From Rhodococcus sp. P1Y (GTDB lineage: Bacteria; Actinomycetota; Actinomycetes; Mycobacteriales; Mycobacteriaceae), in the NCBI RefSeq assembly GCF_003641205.1, contig NZ_CP032762.1:4856001-4920000 (forward strand): DNA of 64,000 nt, given 5' to 3'. A program made the translations under genes and the position numbers. Positions 10,801-19,105 of this stretch are shown here, one piece after another. Each line of letters opens with the position of its first letter. Position 1 is the first letter of the stretch. The notes beneath the pieces were generated by a model that was not told the DNA's origin, made no database searches, and was given only the letters and a program-made list of their open reading frames with translations.

Positions 10801-13800
10801 AGGCCGGAACCGTCCGTCACCACCGCGCACTCGAGCCGCGCTGCGACGTGTGCGCTCGGTGCGATGAGCACTGCCCGTGCGCGGGCAACACCGTCGACGG
10901 CTACTGCCGCGCTTTCGATCTCGGCCGGATCGACACGGTAGCCACGGACCTTGACCTGTCGATCGGCACGGCCGGCGAACACGATCTCGCCGTCTGCGCG
11001 CCGAAAGCCGAGGTCAGCGGTGCGGTACATCCTTTTTCCCGGCGCGTCGGGATCGGGTCGGAACGCATCGGCAGTTGCGCGCGCATCGCCGATGTATCCG
11101 GTGGCGAGAATGCCTGTCAGCCAGATCTCACCGAGAACACCGTCCGCAACGGGTAGAAGGTCGGGTCCGAGAAGCACTGCGCCGCGGCCTGATTGCGGAG
11201 ATCCGATCGGCAGCGGGTCGGTGTCGCCCGACGTGACCCTGTGGGTCAGGGCGGTCACGACGGCTTCGGTCGGTCCGTACGCGTTCCACAACGTCACCTC
11301 GCCGTCGACCGTCGTGGCCCAGGCGGGCAACGCCTCGCCTCCGACGACGACGGTACGGATGGACGCAGGGAGCGCTCGGCCGAAGAACTGGGTCCAGTAC
11401 CCCGTCGGCGGATTGAACACGGTGACGTCGTGTTCGGACAGGAATGTCGCAAGATCGGCCGGATCGACGATGTCCTTGGGCCGGCTCACGGCGGTTGCAC
11501 CGACTACGAGTGCGCCGAAGAGTTGTTCCAGTGACGCGTCGAACGCCACCGACCCGAACACGAGCACGGAATCCGAGGAGTCGTAGCCGAACCGGGCACA
11601 GATCCCGTCGAGGTGCGCCGCAAGCGCATCCTGGCTCACCGCAATTGCTTTGGGTTCCCCGGTCGTCCCCGAGGTGAAGATCAGGTACGCCAGATCCGAC
11701 AACGACATCGCAGCGCGGAGCGAGGCAGCACCGGCGGGCGGGAGGGCGGAATCGGTTCGAACTGGCTCGTGTCCTTGGTCGAGCGTCCAGTGCGCACCCG
11801 ACCTGGCGAGCATGATGTCGGCGCGCCGGGGTGGCAGGTCGTCGTCGATCAGAATCCATGCTGCACCGACGGTCAGGACTGCCAGCAGAAGTGGAGCGAG
11901 CGCTGCATCCGCGGTTGAACGGATCGCGACGACATGGCCGGGCGCGACTCCGGCGTCGTGCAGGCCCCGGGCCAGATCACCGCGTGCGGAATCGAGTTCG
12001 GCGTACGTCGTCGTGGTGCCCGCATGGACCAGTGCGGGGCGTAGCGGGGTGAGGCGGGCGTGATCGGCGATCCGCTCGACGACCGGGCGGGGCCGGGCCC
12101 GAACGGTCGGTGCATGGACTTCGGGGCGCGAGAACATCTCCTCGACCGAGATGTCGGCTCGTGCCGTCGCCAAGGTCGTCAGGATCGATCGAACACCGTT
12201 CGCCAGTGCGTCCGCGGCGGCGCTGGGGACGCGGGCTGTGTCCACGTGCAGGTGGCACACACGTGCAGGCCACTGTCGGTACTGCAGTACCAGTGGAAAT
12301 TCGGTTTGTTCGACGAGGTCCACGGCCGCCGTCTCGATACCGTCGCCGAAGGACAGAACCGAAGGGTCCATCGGGTAGTTCTCCACGACCACGAGGGTCT
12401 CCGGAGTCCATCCCGTGGCGATCGGTCCGTCGATCGCGCTTGCGACCTGCCCGGCGACATGGGCCCCGAGGTCGGCGATCGTCGTGCCGGAGGACCATGT
12501 GGCAGCGATCGGGTCGATGCGGACGAACATGCCGACGGCCGACTCCATGCCGGGGGTACCGATGTCTCGTCCACTGCTGACCATGCCGTGTTCGACGGTG
12601 CGCGTGCCGAATGCCCGAGCGAGCGCGAGGGACCAGACCATGTTGACCAGCGCGGCGGTGGTGACGCCGTACCGGTCCGCGAGGAGGTCGATGTCCACGA
12701 GCATCTCGATCGTGTGTGTCCGAGCAGCGCCGACGGCCTCCGCCTCGGCAGGATGCGGCAACCGGTCCAACAACGGCGAAGCTGCGCTGCGATGTACGAC
12801 GGTGTCCGCGACGGGGAGTTCTGCGAACCCGTGTTGGGGCTGCAGGGTGTTCTCACCCCGGTACGCGGCGGCGAGGGTACCGAGCACGATCGGGAGCGAC
12901 CACCCGTCGGCGACTGCGTGGTGGTGGGTCCACAGAATACGAATCCCCGCGGCGCCCGGTGCGATGAGCACGCGGGAAAGCGTGTCGTCGTCCAGCGAGA
13001 ATCCGCGACTGCGATCGTCGGCGAGTTCGCTCGCCCAGTCGACCGAATGCTCACGTACGACAATCGGCACAGCCTCGGTCCGGCCGGTCTCGAGGACTTC
13101 GTAGGGCGGAGTGGAGGAGCGCGCGCCGAGAATCGGGAACGTGGTGAACACAGTTCGCCACGCCGCGGCGAGCCGTACCGCATCCACGTCGCCGACGAGA
13201 TCGAGAACAAGCTGCTCGACGTAGACACCGGACGACGGAGCTCGAGAGGTCTGCAACAGCATCGCGCGCTGCGCCCGGGTCGTCGGCCTGGAGTCGCCGA
13301 GTCGGGCCGACTTCGCGCGCGTCGGCACGGAGCGGTGATCGACAGCGGGGTCGAGTTCGGACAGCGGCGTCGGCGTCAGCAAATCGCGCGGCGACAGTGT
13401 CAATCCACGCCGGTGCAGGTACCCCACCACGCGCATTGCCGCGATGGAGTCACCTCCGTGGTCGAGGAACGAGCGTGCAGCATCGACTGTGGTGGACAGC
13501 GCGTGGCGGACCGCGTCGACCACGACTGCGGTGGCGGGGGCTCGTTCGTCGCCGAGGGTCGGAGCGGTCTCGAATTCGGTGAGGGGTTCCGTTGCGGCAA
13601 GTTGCTCTGCCACGGCGCGACGATCGATCTTGCCGTTGACGTTTCGGGGTATCTCGGGGACCGACACGATGTTCCGCGGGGCAAGGTGCGCGGGGACCTC
13701 GGCGCGGATGCGGACCAGTAGCGCATCCACGTCGAGTCCGGCGAACGTGTCCTCGACCACCGCAACGACGAGGTCGCGTCGACCGCCGGGCCCAGCGACT

Positions 13801-16406
13801 GCCCCTGCGACACAGCTGATATCGCAGATACGGCGAACAAGTGCCTCGACCTCGCGCGGTTCGACGCGAAAGCCGGAAATCTTCAACTGCTCGTCGACGC
13901 GCCCGTCGAACAGCAGGCGTCCGTCCGCGGTTACCCGCACGCGATCGCCGGTCGCGTACACGCGGCCGCCGTCACTGGACGAGGCGTCGGGCCTGAACTT
14001 GTCGGCCGTTGTCCGTGGGTCACCGTCGTAGCCGTAGGCCAAGGTGCCCGAAACGTGCAGTTCACCAGCGGTTCCCGGCGCAACCAGCTGCCCGGTCTCG
14101 TCGACCACACGAACGCCGATACCCGGTATCGCGCGCCCGATGGTCACGGGACCGTCGATGCTCGTGTGATCTGCCGTCGACCACACGGCCGATTCCGATG
14201 GTCCGTACTCGTTGGTCAGCGCGGCACTGGGCAGTTCGGTGTGGTGGCGGCGAACCAGAGCCTCGGTGCATTCCTCGCCCGCCACTATCACCTGCGCGAG
14301 CGACCGAAGGCGATCCGCTTCGTCGAGCAATGCGTCGTGGAGTGACGGAATCGCAAGCAGGTGCGTGACGGCGCGGGTCTCGATTACCTCGGCCAGTTCC
14401 GACGTCGACCGCGGCTGACCCATGTCGATCAGAACGAGCTCCCCGCCTCGCGCGAGTGTCCAGAACAGCCCGGCGTACGCACTGTCGAACGACAGCGAGG
14501 ACAAGTGCAGGAAACGCTGCGGCTCGGCCGAGTACACGGTGTCTCGTGCCGCCGTGGATCGAGCGAGTTCGTCGCGTCCGACCAGAACACGCTTGGGCCT
14601 GCCGGTCGATCCCGACGTGTACACCGCGTACGCGGCACGCAGGGGCGGTGCGGCGTCGGGCACTGGTGCGCCGACCTCACCGGACGCTGCAGAGTGTTCG
14701 ACCACGAGGCCGCGGAACGACTCGGGCACTGCGGCCACGGTCGTAGGATGTACCACCACGCCGGCCACGCCCTCGAGCATCAGACTGCGACGCGCAGGCG
14801 GGTAGGAAGGGTCGACGACGACGAACGAGTTGCCCGACAACATGATTCCTACGACCGCTGCGATCGCGTCGGCATTCTTCGGCATCACCACTGCGATCAG
14901 CTCGCCGCGGCGTCCACGCAGAGTGCGCGCGAGTGCGCCTGCGGAGCACCACAGTTCGCCGTAGCTCGTCGACGATGCCTCGGTCGACACCGCCGCATCG
15001 CCTGGCCGGTCGCGGGCAACCTCACCGATCCGTGCGACGACGTCATCAGCACGCTGCATTCCCGGCGAAGCCGAGCGGGATGCGGGGTGCGTCCAACCCG
15101 ATCCGCCGACGCCGGGGGCCACGAAATCGACTGTGCCAGTGTGGGCCAGGTTTCTCAGATCTTCGCAGATGTGTTCGGCGACGAGCGTTGCCGCTACGCG
15201 CATGTGGGGGCCGAAATGCACTGCGCACACGTATCGGCCGTGGACAAGGCCCGCCTGGAAGCGGAGGTCGAACTGGCCTGTTTGGGACGGAACGGGGTAC
15301 GGGGTGCCGATGTACCCCGACATGTCCAACTCCCAGTCGTCCCCGAGGACGAACGCGGTACCGAAACCCAGATGAGACGGCTCGTACAAGAATGTGGTCC
15401 TGGTCAGACTCGACGGATCGTCCGAGAACTTGGCGATCTCCGACAAGGGCAGACGACCATGACGTTTCGCTCCTGCGAGCGCCCCTCCGGCCCGCAGAAT
15501 GTCCTCGTCGAAACGTCCGCCGACCTCCGCGCGAACCACAGCCAACTGAGTGAAACTGCCAAGTGTGGTCGAGTGCCGCTCGTCGCGGTGCAGAACGGGC
15601 AAACCGACGGCGAGGTCGCCATGTCCGTCGCCGCCCACCGCAGCGAGCGCGCGCAAGTAGGCCGCCAGAAACACCGATGCCGGCGACACCCCCGCAGCGC
15701 GGGCGTGTGATCGGAGCGCCGCCGCGGCGCCTGGATCCGTCTCGAATCTGACGTAGGGCTCGAGCGGATCGAGGCCCGGACCGTTCGACACAGGCAGTCC
15801 GGCAAGAGGATCACGCGAATGACCAGCCAACAACTCTCGCCAGTAGGAACGATCCACGTCGGCGTCCGCCGAGAGCAGATAGTGCTGCTCTGCGTCGACG
15901 AACTCGTCGAAATCTGCTCCGGGAGTGATCAATCCACCCAGCTCACCATGCTCCGCCCGGCGAAGATGCGCGAAGTACTCGTTCAGGATCATGGGTGCAC
16001 TCGCTACATCGATGAGGACGTGGTGAGCGACGAGCGCAACGACCGACCTGCGGCCATCGGTACGGACCGCGGCTCGAACCAGTGGGCCGGCGAACAGATC
16101 GAACGGCTGTGTGACCACACGAGCGAGCTCGGCGCGCACGTGCCGGTCGCCGACATCGGTCACCGCAGTCACGTCCACCGACACGTTGCCTTCGGCGGTG
16201 TCGAATCGAAAACCGTCGTCGTGACCGATGATTCGGCTCGTCAGAACCGGATGCCGATGCAGCGCGTCCAACCATGCCTGCCGATGCATCGACACCGACG
16301 CCTCGCTCGTCACGATCATCGACGCCACCACATTGTTTCCGACCGTCGCGGGTGCCGCGATCTGGTCGAACAACATCGCCGACTGTGCGGCGGTCAATCG
16401 CTTCAT
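7839..16406 (-). CDS. Non-ribosomal peptide synthetase, C-A-T-C-A-T-E-C
   Basis: 2855 residues carrying the first two modules. C1 is 1-430 with HHVLIDV at 128-134 (usual final Gly replaced). A1 is 450-935 (YTSGSTGRPK), T1 has Ser987, and C2 is 1035-1430 with HHAVADG at 1162-1168. A2 is 1440-1915 (FTSGTTGEPK, YGPTE) and T2 has Ser1958. An epimerisation domain (2010-2430) shows HHFVMDV at 2137-2143, an ETHGRE motif, VGWFTS and NYVGR. C3 (2460-2835, HHLVADG) is thus placed to accept a D-residue. An N-terminal C domain in a first module suggests an acylated start or a partner loaded from outside the window. Pocket residues read D-S-A-L-I-A-E-V-W (A1) and D-A-E-N-V-G-A-V-T (A2); I do not assign substrates. 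The ATG at 16406 has GGGGAG about 11 bases upstream. The stop overlaps the oxygenase start by ATGA. Confidence 0.95.
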   Translation of the reverse strand: MKRLTAAQSAMLFDQIAAPATVGNNVVASMIVTSEASVSMHRQAWLDALHRHPVLTSRIIGHDDGFRFDTAEGNVSVDVTAVTDVGDRHVRAELARVVTQPFDLFAGPLVRAAVRTDGRRSVVALVAHHVLIDVASAPMILNEYFAHLRRAEHGELGGLITPGADFDEFVDAEQHYLLSADADVDRSYWRELLAGHSRDPLAGLPVSNGPGLDPLEPYVRFETDPGAAAALRSHARAAGVSPASVFLAAYLRALAAVGGDGHGDLAVGLPVLHRDERHSTTLGSFTQLAVVRAEVGGRFDEDILRAGGALAGAKRHGRLPLSEIAKFSDDPSSLTRTTFLYEPSHLGFGTAFVLGDDWELDMSGYIGTPYPVPSQTGQFDLRFQAGLVHGRYVCAVHFGPHMRVAATLVAEHICEDLRNLAHTGTVDFVAPGVGGSGWTHPASRSASPGMQRADDVVARIGEVARDRPGDAAVSTEASSTSYGELWCSAGALARTLRGRRGELIAVVMPKNADAIAAVVGIMLSGNSFVVVDPSYPPARRSLMLEGVAGVVVHPTTVAAVPESFRGLVVEHSAASGEVGAPVPDAAPPLRAAYAVYTSGSTGRPKRVLVGRDELARSTAARDTVYSAEPQRFLHLSSLSFDSAYAGLFWTLARGGELVLIDMGQPRSTSELAEVIETRAVTHLLAIPSLHDALLDEADRLRSLAQVIVAGEECTEALVRRHHTELPSAALTNEYGPSESAVWSTADHTSIDGPVTIGRAIPGIGVRVVDETGQLVAPGTAGELHVSGTLAYGYDGDPRTTADKFRPDASSSDGGRVYATGDRVRVTADGRLLFDGRVDEQLKISGFRVEPREVEALVRRICDISCVAGAVAGPGGRRDLVVAVVEDTFAGLDVDALLVRIRAEVPAHLAPRNIVSVPEIPRNVNGKIDRRAVAEQLAATEPLTEFETAPTLGDERAPATAVVVDAVRHALSTTVDAARSFLDHGGDSIAAMRVVGYLHRRGLTLSPRDLLTPTPLSELDPAVDHRSVPTRAKSARLGDSRPTTRAQRAMLLQTSRAPSSGVYVEQLVLDLVGDVDAVRLAAAWRTVFTTFPILGARSSTPPYEVLETGRTEAVPIVVREHSVDWASELADDRSRGFSLDDDTLSRVLIAPGAAGIRILWTHHHAVADGWSLPIVLGTLAAAYRGENTLQPQHGFAELPVADTVVHRSAASPLLDRLPHPAEAEAVGAARTHTIEMLVDIDLLADRYGVTTAALVNMVWSLALARAFGTRTVEHGMVSSGRDIGTPGMESAVGMFVRIDPIAATWSSGTTIADLGAHVAGQVASAIDGPIATGWTPETLVVVENYPMDPSVLSFGDGIETAAVDLVEQTEFPLVLQYRQWPARVCHLHVDTARVPSAAADALANGVRSILTTLATARADISVEEMFSRPEVHAPTVRARPRPVVERIADHARLTPLRPALVHAGTTTTYAELDSARGDLARGLHDAGVAPGHVVAIRSTADAALAPLLLAVLTVGAAWILIDDDLPPRRADIMLARSGAHWTLDQGHEPVRTDSALPPAGAASLRAAMSLSDLAYLIFTSGTTGEPKAIAVSQDALAAHLDGICARFGYDSSDSVLVFGSVAFDASLEQLFGALVVGATAVSRPKDIVDPADLATFLSEHDVTVFNPPTGYWTQFFGRALPASIRTVVVGGEALPAWATTVDGEVTLWNAYGPTEAVVTALTHRVTSGDTDPLPIGSPQSGRGAVLLGPDLLPVADGVLGEIWLTGILATGYIGDARATADAFRPDPDAPGKRMYRTADLGFRRADGEIVFAGRADRQVKVRGYRVDPAEIESAAVAVDGVARARAVLIAPSAHVAARLECAVVTDGSGLDAHTVRAAMGRVLPVHLMPSRVHVVSELPLTRTGKVDDDALRTAVAAVNESEGDPGDAADVDGIVSAAMRDVLGDIDRSTGFVSAGGDSLRALELSAIVRRSGVVLDVQVALADGTIDQLVATATVDPSVVSDGSQPERSRLLPPAVHWFRERVSQTPVSTWNMAVRFELDGLPDSAVTDKAVRSVLDVHPMLRVRLDEKDAVREFVLSDTCPVVYFFDTNAAETERACTRVFNTLSTRVGMDNGTPIGFGFVRDMETGRTSVIVLAHHFVMDVVSLQIVAGDLLEALAHAADPHFSLPPERTSVHEWVQWLASDAGTAAALEAYRAAYRGLPERPAVSEHIDPGLEGEAGVTERAVSAATVFAATSALGATIEELLQSAAATAHTATTGVNPAVLEVETHGRELGADTIDLTRTVGWFTSLSAVPVHADSADAQIAEIRGRRRYLGSAGQLTGTLRYVLGADPSPVLHPEVGVNYVGRLDDERAGSMRAYGSGRLRASGTPRPVAVQIDAWLRGDEFVVSVEHVDAESAEWTADAIVAALNDAGRARPVPVATGVCEVDLRGNTLDDILTAAGGNVEAVAPLTEVQEAMYLRSDSDADAAYVEQIVLALPEGTDAARLRDAVESAGTAIPLLRGVITWEGLADPVLVVPASASVAEVVDRVDAKSEIRAVADGSALFRASITSSTLVLTFHHLVADGWTTRMLVQHIDDRYAGRPVPTRPDRRMLDHMVASAGRERFPSLDRSAAVLLPALNAPVASGTPGNTDLTRVVHPDRARDIRRAAARHGVTLASLAHAGWALLLADGIRRVRFGSIGQRRPTGHDDAPGMYIEARTLDLRVPAGVDISELLTATHRALQSDGGTSPEPGALVTVGTGAMYESAVIVDDVRGTGSAAEFLGRPVQVVSSRERTGLALTVSVLDRGIVDGVEVTLNCDTAHVSKSDGHRILEDYIEILLTLAREQPGDAGPADRTDVPTDPAVESSPRSNR

Positions 16407-16495
16407 CTCGTCGGTACTCCCCTGTGGGCAGGCGTCATCGCCGCACGAGCGTGACGCGCGTTGTCTTCGGACGGCTTCTTCGGTGTCGAGGCGGG

Positions 16496-16678
16496 TCAGG
16501 CCTTGGTCTCACCCTCCGCGGGAGACGCAGGACGGGATTCGGGACTGTGCGCGTGCGGTGCTCGGTCGCCGTTGCTGCGACCGCGTACGAGCACAACCAG
16601 TGCCACGACGACGACCACCACGATGATCGCGATGAACGCCATCCATCCGAGTGCCAACCACACGTAGTCCGTGTTCAC
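16496..16678 (-). CDS. Small single-pass membrane protein at the head of the NRPS operon
   Basis: About 60 residues: NTDYVWLALGW, one long hydrophobic helix (about residues 5-30) ending in V-L-V-R-G-R, then a short polar, His/Pro-rich tail. I chose the GTG at 16678 because a good AAGGTGG ribosome site sits 7 bases before it. The in-frame ATG at 16684 is only one base from that site. It is on the same strand as the NRPS, about 90 bases upstream, and is the first gene after the predicted promoter, so it is probably the first gene of the biosynthetic operon. The function is unknown; small membrane proteins of this kind sometimes accompany exporters. It is too short for a family assignment. Confidence 0.6.
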   Translation of the reverse strand: MNTDYVWLALGWMAFIAIIVVVVVVALVVLVRGRSNGDRAPHAHSPESRPASPAEGETKA

Positions 16679-16770
16679 GAGCATTCCACCTTCATGATCT
16701 GTTGCGGTTCAGCGGCATGCTGTAAGGCCGCCGAGGTTCCGATTCCGTCGATTGCGGTGTTGCACTTCAA

Positions 16771-16799
16771 AAGTTAGAGACGAAACCGAGCGTTGCCAA
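16771..16799 (-). promoter_or_regulatory. Predicted sigma-70 type promoter of the NRPS operon
   Basis: On the minus strand, TTGGCA (16799-16794) and TAACTT (16776-16771) are separated by exactly 17 bases, a 5/6 match to the -35 box and a TAnnnT -10 box. Transcription would start near 16764, leaving a leader of roughly 85 bases before the small membrane protein. No iron-box-like element was recognised around it. Confidence 0.45.
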
Positions 16800-16824
16800 T
16801 GAGAATGCGGCCAAGGTGCAACGC

Positions 16825-16848
16825 CCACTACGACCAAAGTTGTAGTGG
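16825..16848. promoter_or_regulatory. 24-bp near-perfect palindrome between NRPS operon and prenyltransferase gene
   Basis: The arms CCACTACGAC (16825-16834) and GTTGTAGTGG (16839-16848) are inverted repeats with one mismatch around CAAA. It lies about 25 bases upstream of the predicted NRPS -35 box and about 54 bases before the ATG of the UbiA-like gene, so one dimeric regulator could act on both divergent units. Its position argues for activation of the NRPS side or repression of the other side. The binding protein is unknown. Confidence 0.5.
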
Positions 16849-16901
16849 CATACGACCCTCGCGCCATAGACGTACGACCGTCGGGCAGCAACGATCGAAT
16901 C

Positions 16902-17831
16902 ATGGTCACCACACACGGGGTTGTCCGCTCGATCGACGACGAGACAGAGGTACCCCGCCGCGGCACCCTGTTGGTACGGACAGCCATCGGACTCGCGTGG
17001 GCCGAGGCACGACCGTCGGTTCAGATCATCTTCCAGCTGCGCATCCTTGCAGTGGTCGCAGTGGCGTCGCTCGACCCGCGGGCCGTGCCGGACCTTGTCG
17101 GCGTCGCGATCTGCTGCGCCGGCTGGCTGTGCGTCACGTGGTCCATCTACCTCCTCAACGGGATCACCGACCGCGCGGGGGATCGCCTCAACGGTGGAAC
17201 GCGACCCATCGCCTCCGGAGCCCTCGGCGTCGACACCGCCCGCGTGCTCGTCGTCGTTCTATCCTCCACCGGGCTGAGCCTGTGCCTGGTGGGCGACGAG
17301 CTCACGTTCGTTGCCGCAGCCACCATGCTGATTCTCGGGTATCTCTATTCCGCCGGCCCGGCACCACTCAAACGCAGCGTCTGGGGCGTGCAGGTGTCCG
17401 TGATCGGAGGCGGCCTGCTGACCTACTCGGCGGCCGTCGCGGCTGCAGACCTCACCTTCTCGGCGGCCGGTGTGCTGTTCGCGACCGCCTTGTCCGCATG
17501 GATGGGTGTCGGGGGAATTTCGAAAGACGTCTCGGACGTCGAGGGTGATCGCAGGATGGGTCGACGCACGCTGGCGATGTGGAGCGAACGTGGATCGCTC
17601 CACGTCGCAGCCGCCGCCGCGATGGTTGTCTCGATCGGCTTCTCCATCGGCGTGCTGACCGAAGCGCCCGAGCTGATCGTGCCTGCTCTGATGCTCGTGG
17701 TCGGTGCGTGCGCGTTCGTTCGGTGCGCCCTCGTCCCGGGGTTGTCGTCGCGCAACCCGCGCACCGCCTATCGCACGTTCATGCTCACCCAGTACGGCAC
17801 GCACGTTGCGGCGATCTGCATTTCGGTGTGA
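16902..17831 (+). CDS. UbiA-family membrane prenyltransferase
   Basis: 309 residues from the ATG at 16902, with eight to nine hydrophobic segments. The two polyprenyl-diphosphate (Mg) motifs are present: NGITDRAGD near residue 90 and KDVSDVEGDRRMG near residue 210. UbiA enzymes attach a prenyl chain to an aromatic or other acceptor in the membrane; the acceptor cannot be read here. A longer frame exists from a GTG at 16845, but that codon lies inside the intergenic palindrome, so the shorter start is preferred. No strong ribosome site is visible. It is divergent from the NRPS operon, so it may be co-regulated, but a biosynthetic link is only a guess; menaquinone or digeranyl-type functions are alternatives. 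Confidence 0.8.
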   Translation: MVTTHGVVRSIDDETEVPRRGTLLVRTAIGLAWAEARPSVQIIFQLRILAVVAVASLDPRAVPDLVGVAICCAGWLCVTWSIYLLNGITDRAGDRLNGGTRPIASGALGVDTARVLVVVLSSTGLSLCLVGDELTFVAAATMLILGYLYSAGPAPLKRSVWGVQVSVIGGGLLTYSAAVAAADLTFSAAGVLFATALSAWMGVGGISKDVSDVEGDRRMGRRTLAMWSERGSLHVAAAAAMVVSIGFSIGVLTEAPELIVPALMLVVGACAFVRCALVPGLSSRNPRTAYRTFMLTQYGTHVAAICISV

Positions 17832-18037
17832 CGATCCCCGCACGGTGAACTCGAACCCAACAGTCGGTTAACTTCTACACCCCGCTCGGCACGCTGACGG
17901 GGCTCTTTTCGCTTCTTGGACACCTACCGGTCTGTATTTGCGGCTAGCATGGCGCGACCAGGATCGCTCGGCGTGGAGCCTCGCGTACCACGACGAGAGA
18001 TCGACAGCAGGTATCCGAGGGTGGGGGCAGAACACAG

Positions 18038-19105
18038 GTGAACGTCGATTCCAATCGACTGATCGAGCGTGCGACAGCGGCCTATACGGTCCTTCTCGAT
18101 CGCTCGGCAAGCCCGGCCCTGACAGATCCTGCGATGCAAGAACAACTTGTTCACCAGGCCGATGCTGTCGTGCGAACGGTAGCGACGTCGTTTCTGGCAC
18201 CGGCGAGCGGCGCGCCCATAGGGCCACCAATGGATCCCAGCACAGACCTCGGAGAACAACGTGCGCGCTCGGGCGTCCACCCGACCCAATCGCTCCACGC
18301 GGCATCGCTGATGTTCGAGGCGCTGTTCCCCATCCTGGTCGAGGCTGTGGACACTGCCGACGGCTCCAGAACCCAGGTCGAACTGGGTATCGCACTCGAG
18401 CGTGAAATCCAGGGCAGGCTGGCGGTCGGGTCGATTCCCTACGTCAATCTTCTGTTGACCAAGCTGCTGTCGTCGCAGCAGGACGAGCGCAGTCGCATCG
18501 CTCGCGACCTACACGACCGCATCGCCCATGGAATGGGCGCAGCCCTGCAACAGCTGGACCTTTTCGACCACTATCGTTCACGCGATCCGGGCCGTGCCGA
18601 GAACCATCTGGCCACCGCACGCGCGTCGATCAAGGCCAGTTTCGACAGCACGAGGCAGGTTTCGGCGGATCTGTGGGTCCGAGTGAGCGAACAGGGCCTG
18701 AGCGAGGCACTGGCGTCGTACCTGGACACCACGGTGCCCGAGGGAACCAGCACAGCGGTGACCGTATCGGGAGGTGCGCCGAACCTCCTCGACGAGGTCA
18801 AGCAAGAGGTCTACATCTTGCTGCGAGAGGCTGTACGCAACGCCGTCATCCATGCGAAGCCGACATCGGTGACGGTCCAACTCGTCACCGAGGACGATCG
18901 GTTTCGGGCCGTCGTCCGAGACGACGGCTGCGGTTTCGACGTGGGGGCGGTGACGGCGATCAAGACGGTCGGAGGCCTCGCATCGATTCGGGAGCGTGCG
19001 ACCCTTCTCGGCGGGCGCGCCACCATCACGGCAGACCCTGGGGCCGGCACCACCGTCGAATTACTGCTTCCGCTTCACGACGGCTCGGGACGCAGACAAT
19101 GGTGA
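18038..19105 (+). CDS. Cytosolic NarL-type sensor histidine kinase
   Basis: 355 residues with a GTG start (alternative starts are not obvious). There is no membrane segment. Residues 1-140 form a helical input region without a recognised sensor domain. The HisKA_3 dimerisation/phosphoacceptor motif DERSRIARDLHDR is at about 149-161 (His159), and the ATP-binding domain follows with EAVRNAVIHA (N-box), DDGCGFD and GLASIRERA (G-box). The C-terminus overlaps the response regulator start (ATGGTGA, 19099-19105), so the two are a coupled kinase-regulator pair. A soluble sensor implies an intracellular signal. Target genes are not evident; neither the NRPS operon nor the TerD gene can be excluded. 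Confidence 0.9.
   Translation: MNVDSNRLIERATAAYTVLLDRSASPALTDPAMQEQLVHQADAVVRTVATSFLAPASGAPIGPPMDPSTDLGEQRARSGVHPTQSLHAASLMFEALFPILVEAVDTADGSRTQVELGIALEREIQGRLAVGSIPYVNLLLTKLLSSQQDERSRIARDLHDRIAHGMGAALQQLDLFDHYRSRDPGRAENHLATARASIKASFDSTRQVSADLWVRVSEQGLSEALASYLDTTVPEGTSTAVTVSGGAPNLLDEVKQEVYILLREAVRNAVIHAKPTSVTVQLVTEDDRFRAVVRDDGCGFDVGAVTAIKTVGGLASIRERATLLGGRATITADPGAGTTVELLLPLHDGSGRRQW

Noticed and set aside
4868..16406. Assigning amino acids to the A domains of the large NRPS and the A-T protein
   Set aside because: The pocket residues do not match a code I can recall with confidence; only the threonine-like last module is suggested.
16679..16901. An iron box (IdeR/DmdR type) upstream of the NRPS operon
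   Set aside because: No sequence near TTAGGTTAGGCTAACC was found; only short TTAG fragments occur.
17880..17902. Possible terminator after the UbiA-like gene (CCCCG...CGGGG then ctcttttc)
   Set aside because: The stem has only 5 bp and the loop is 13 bases; too weak to call.
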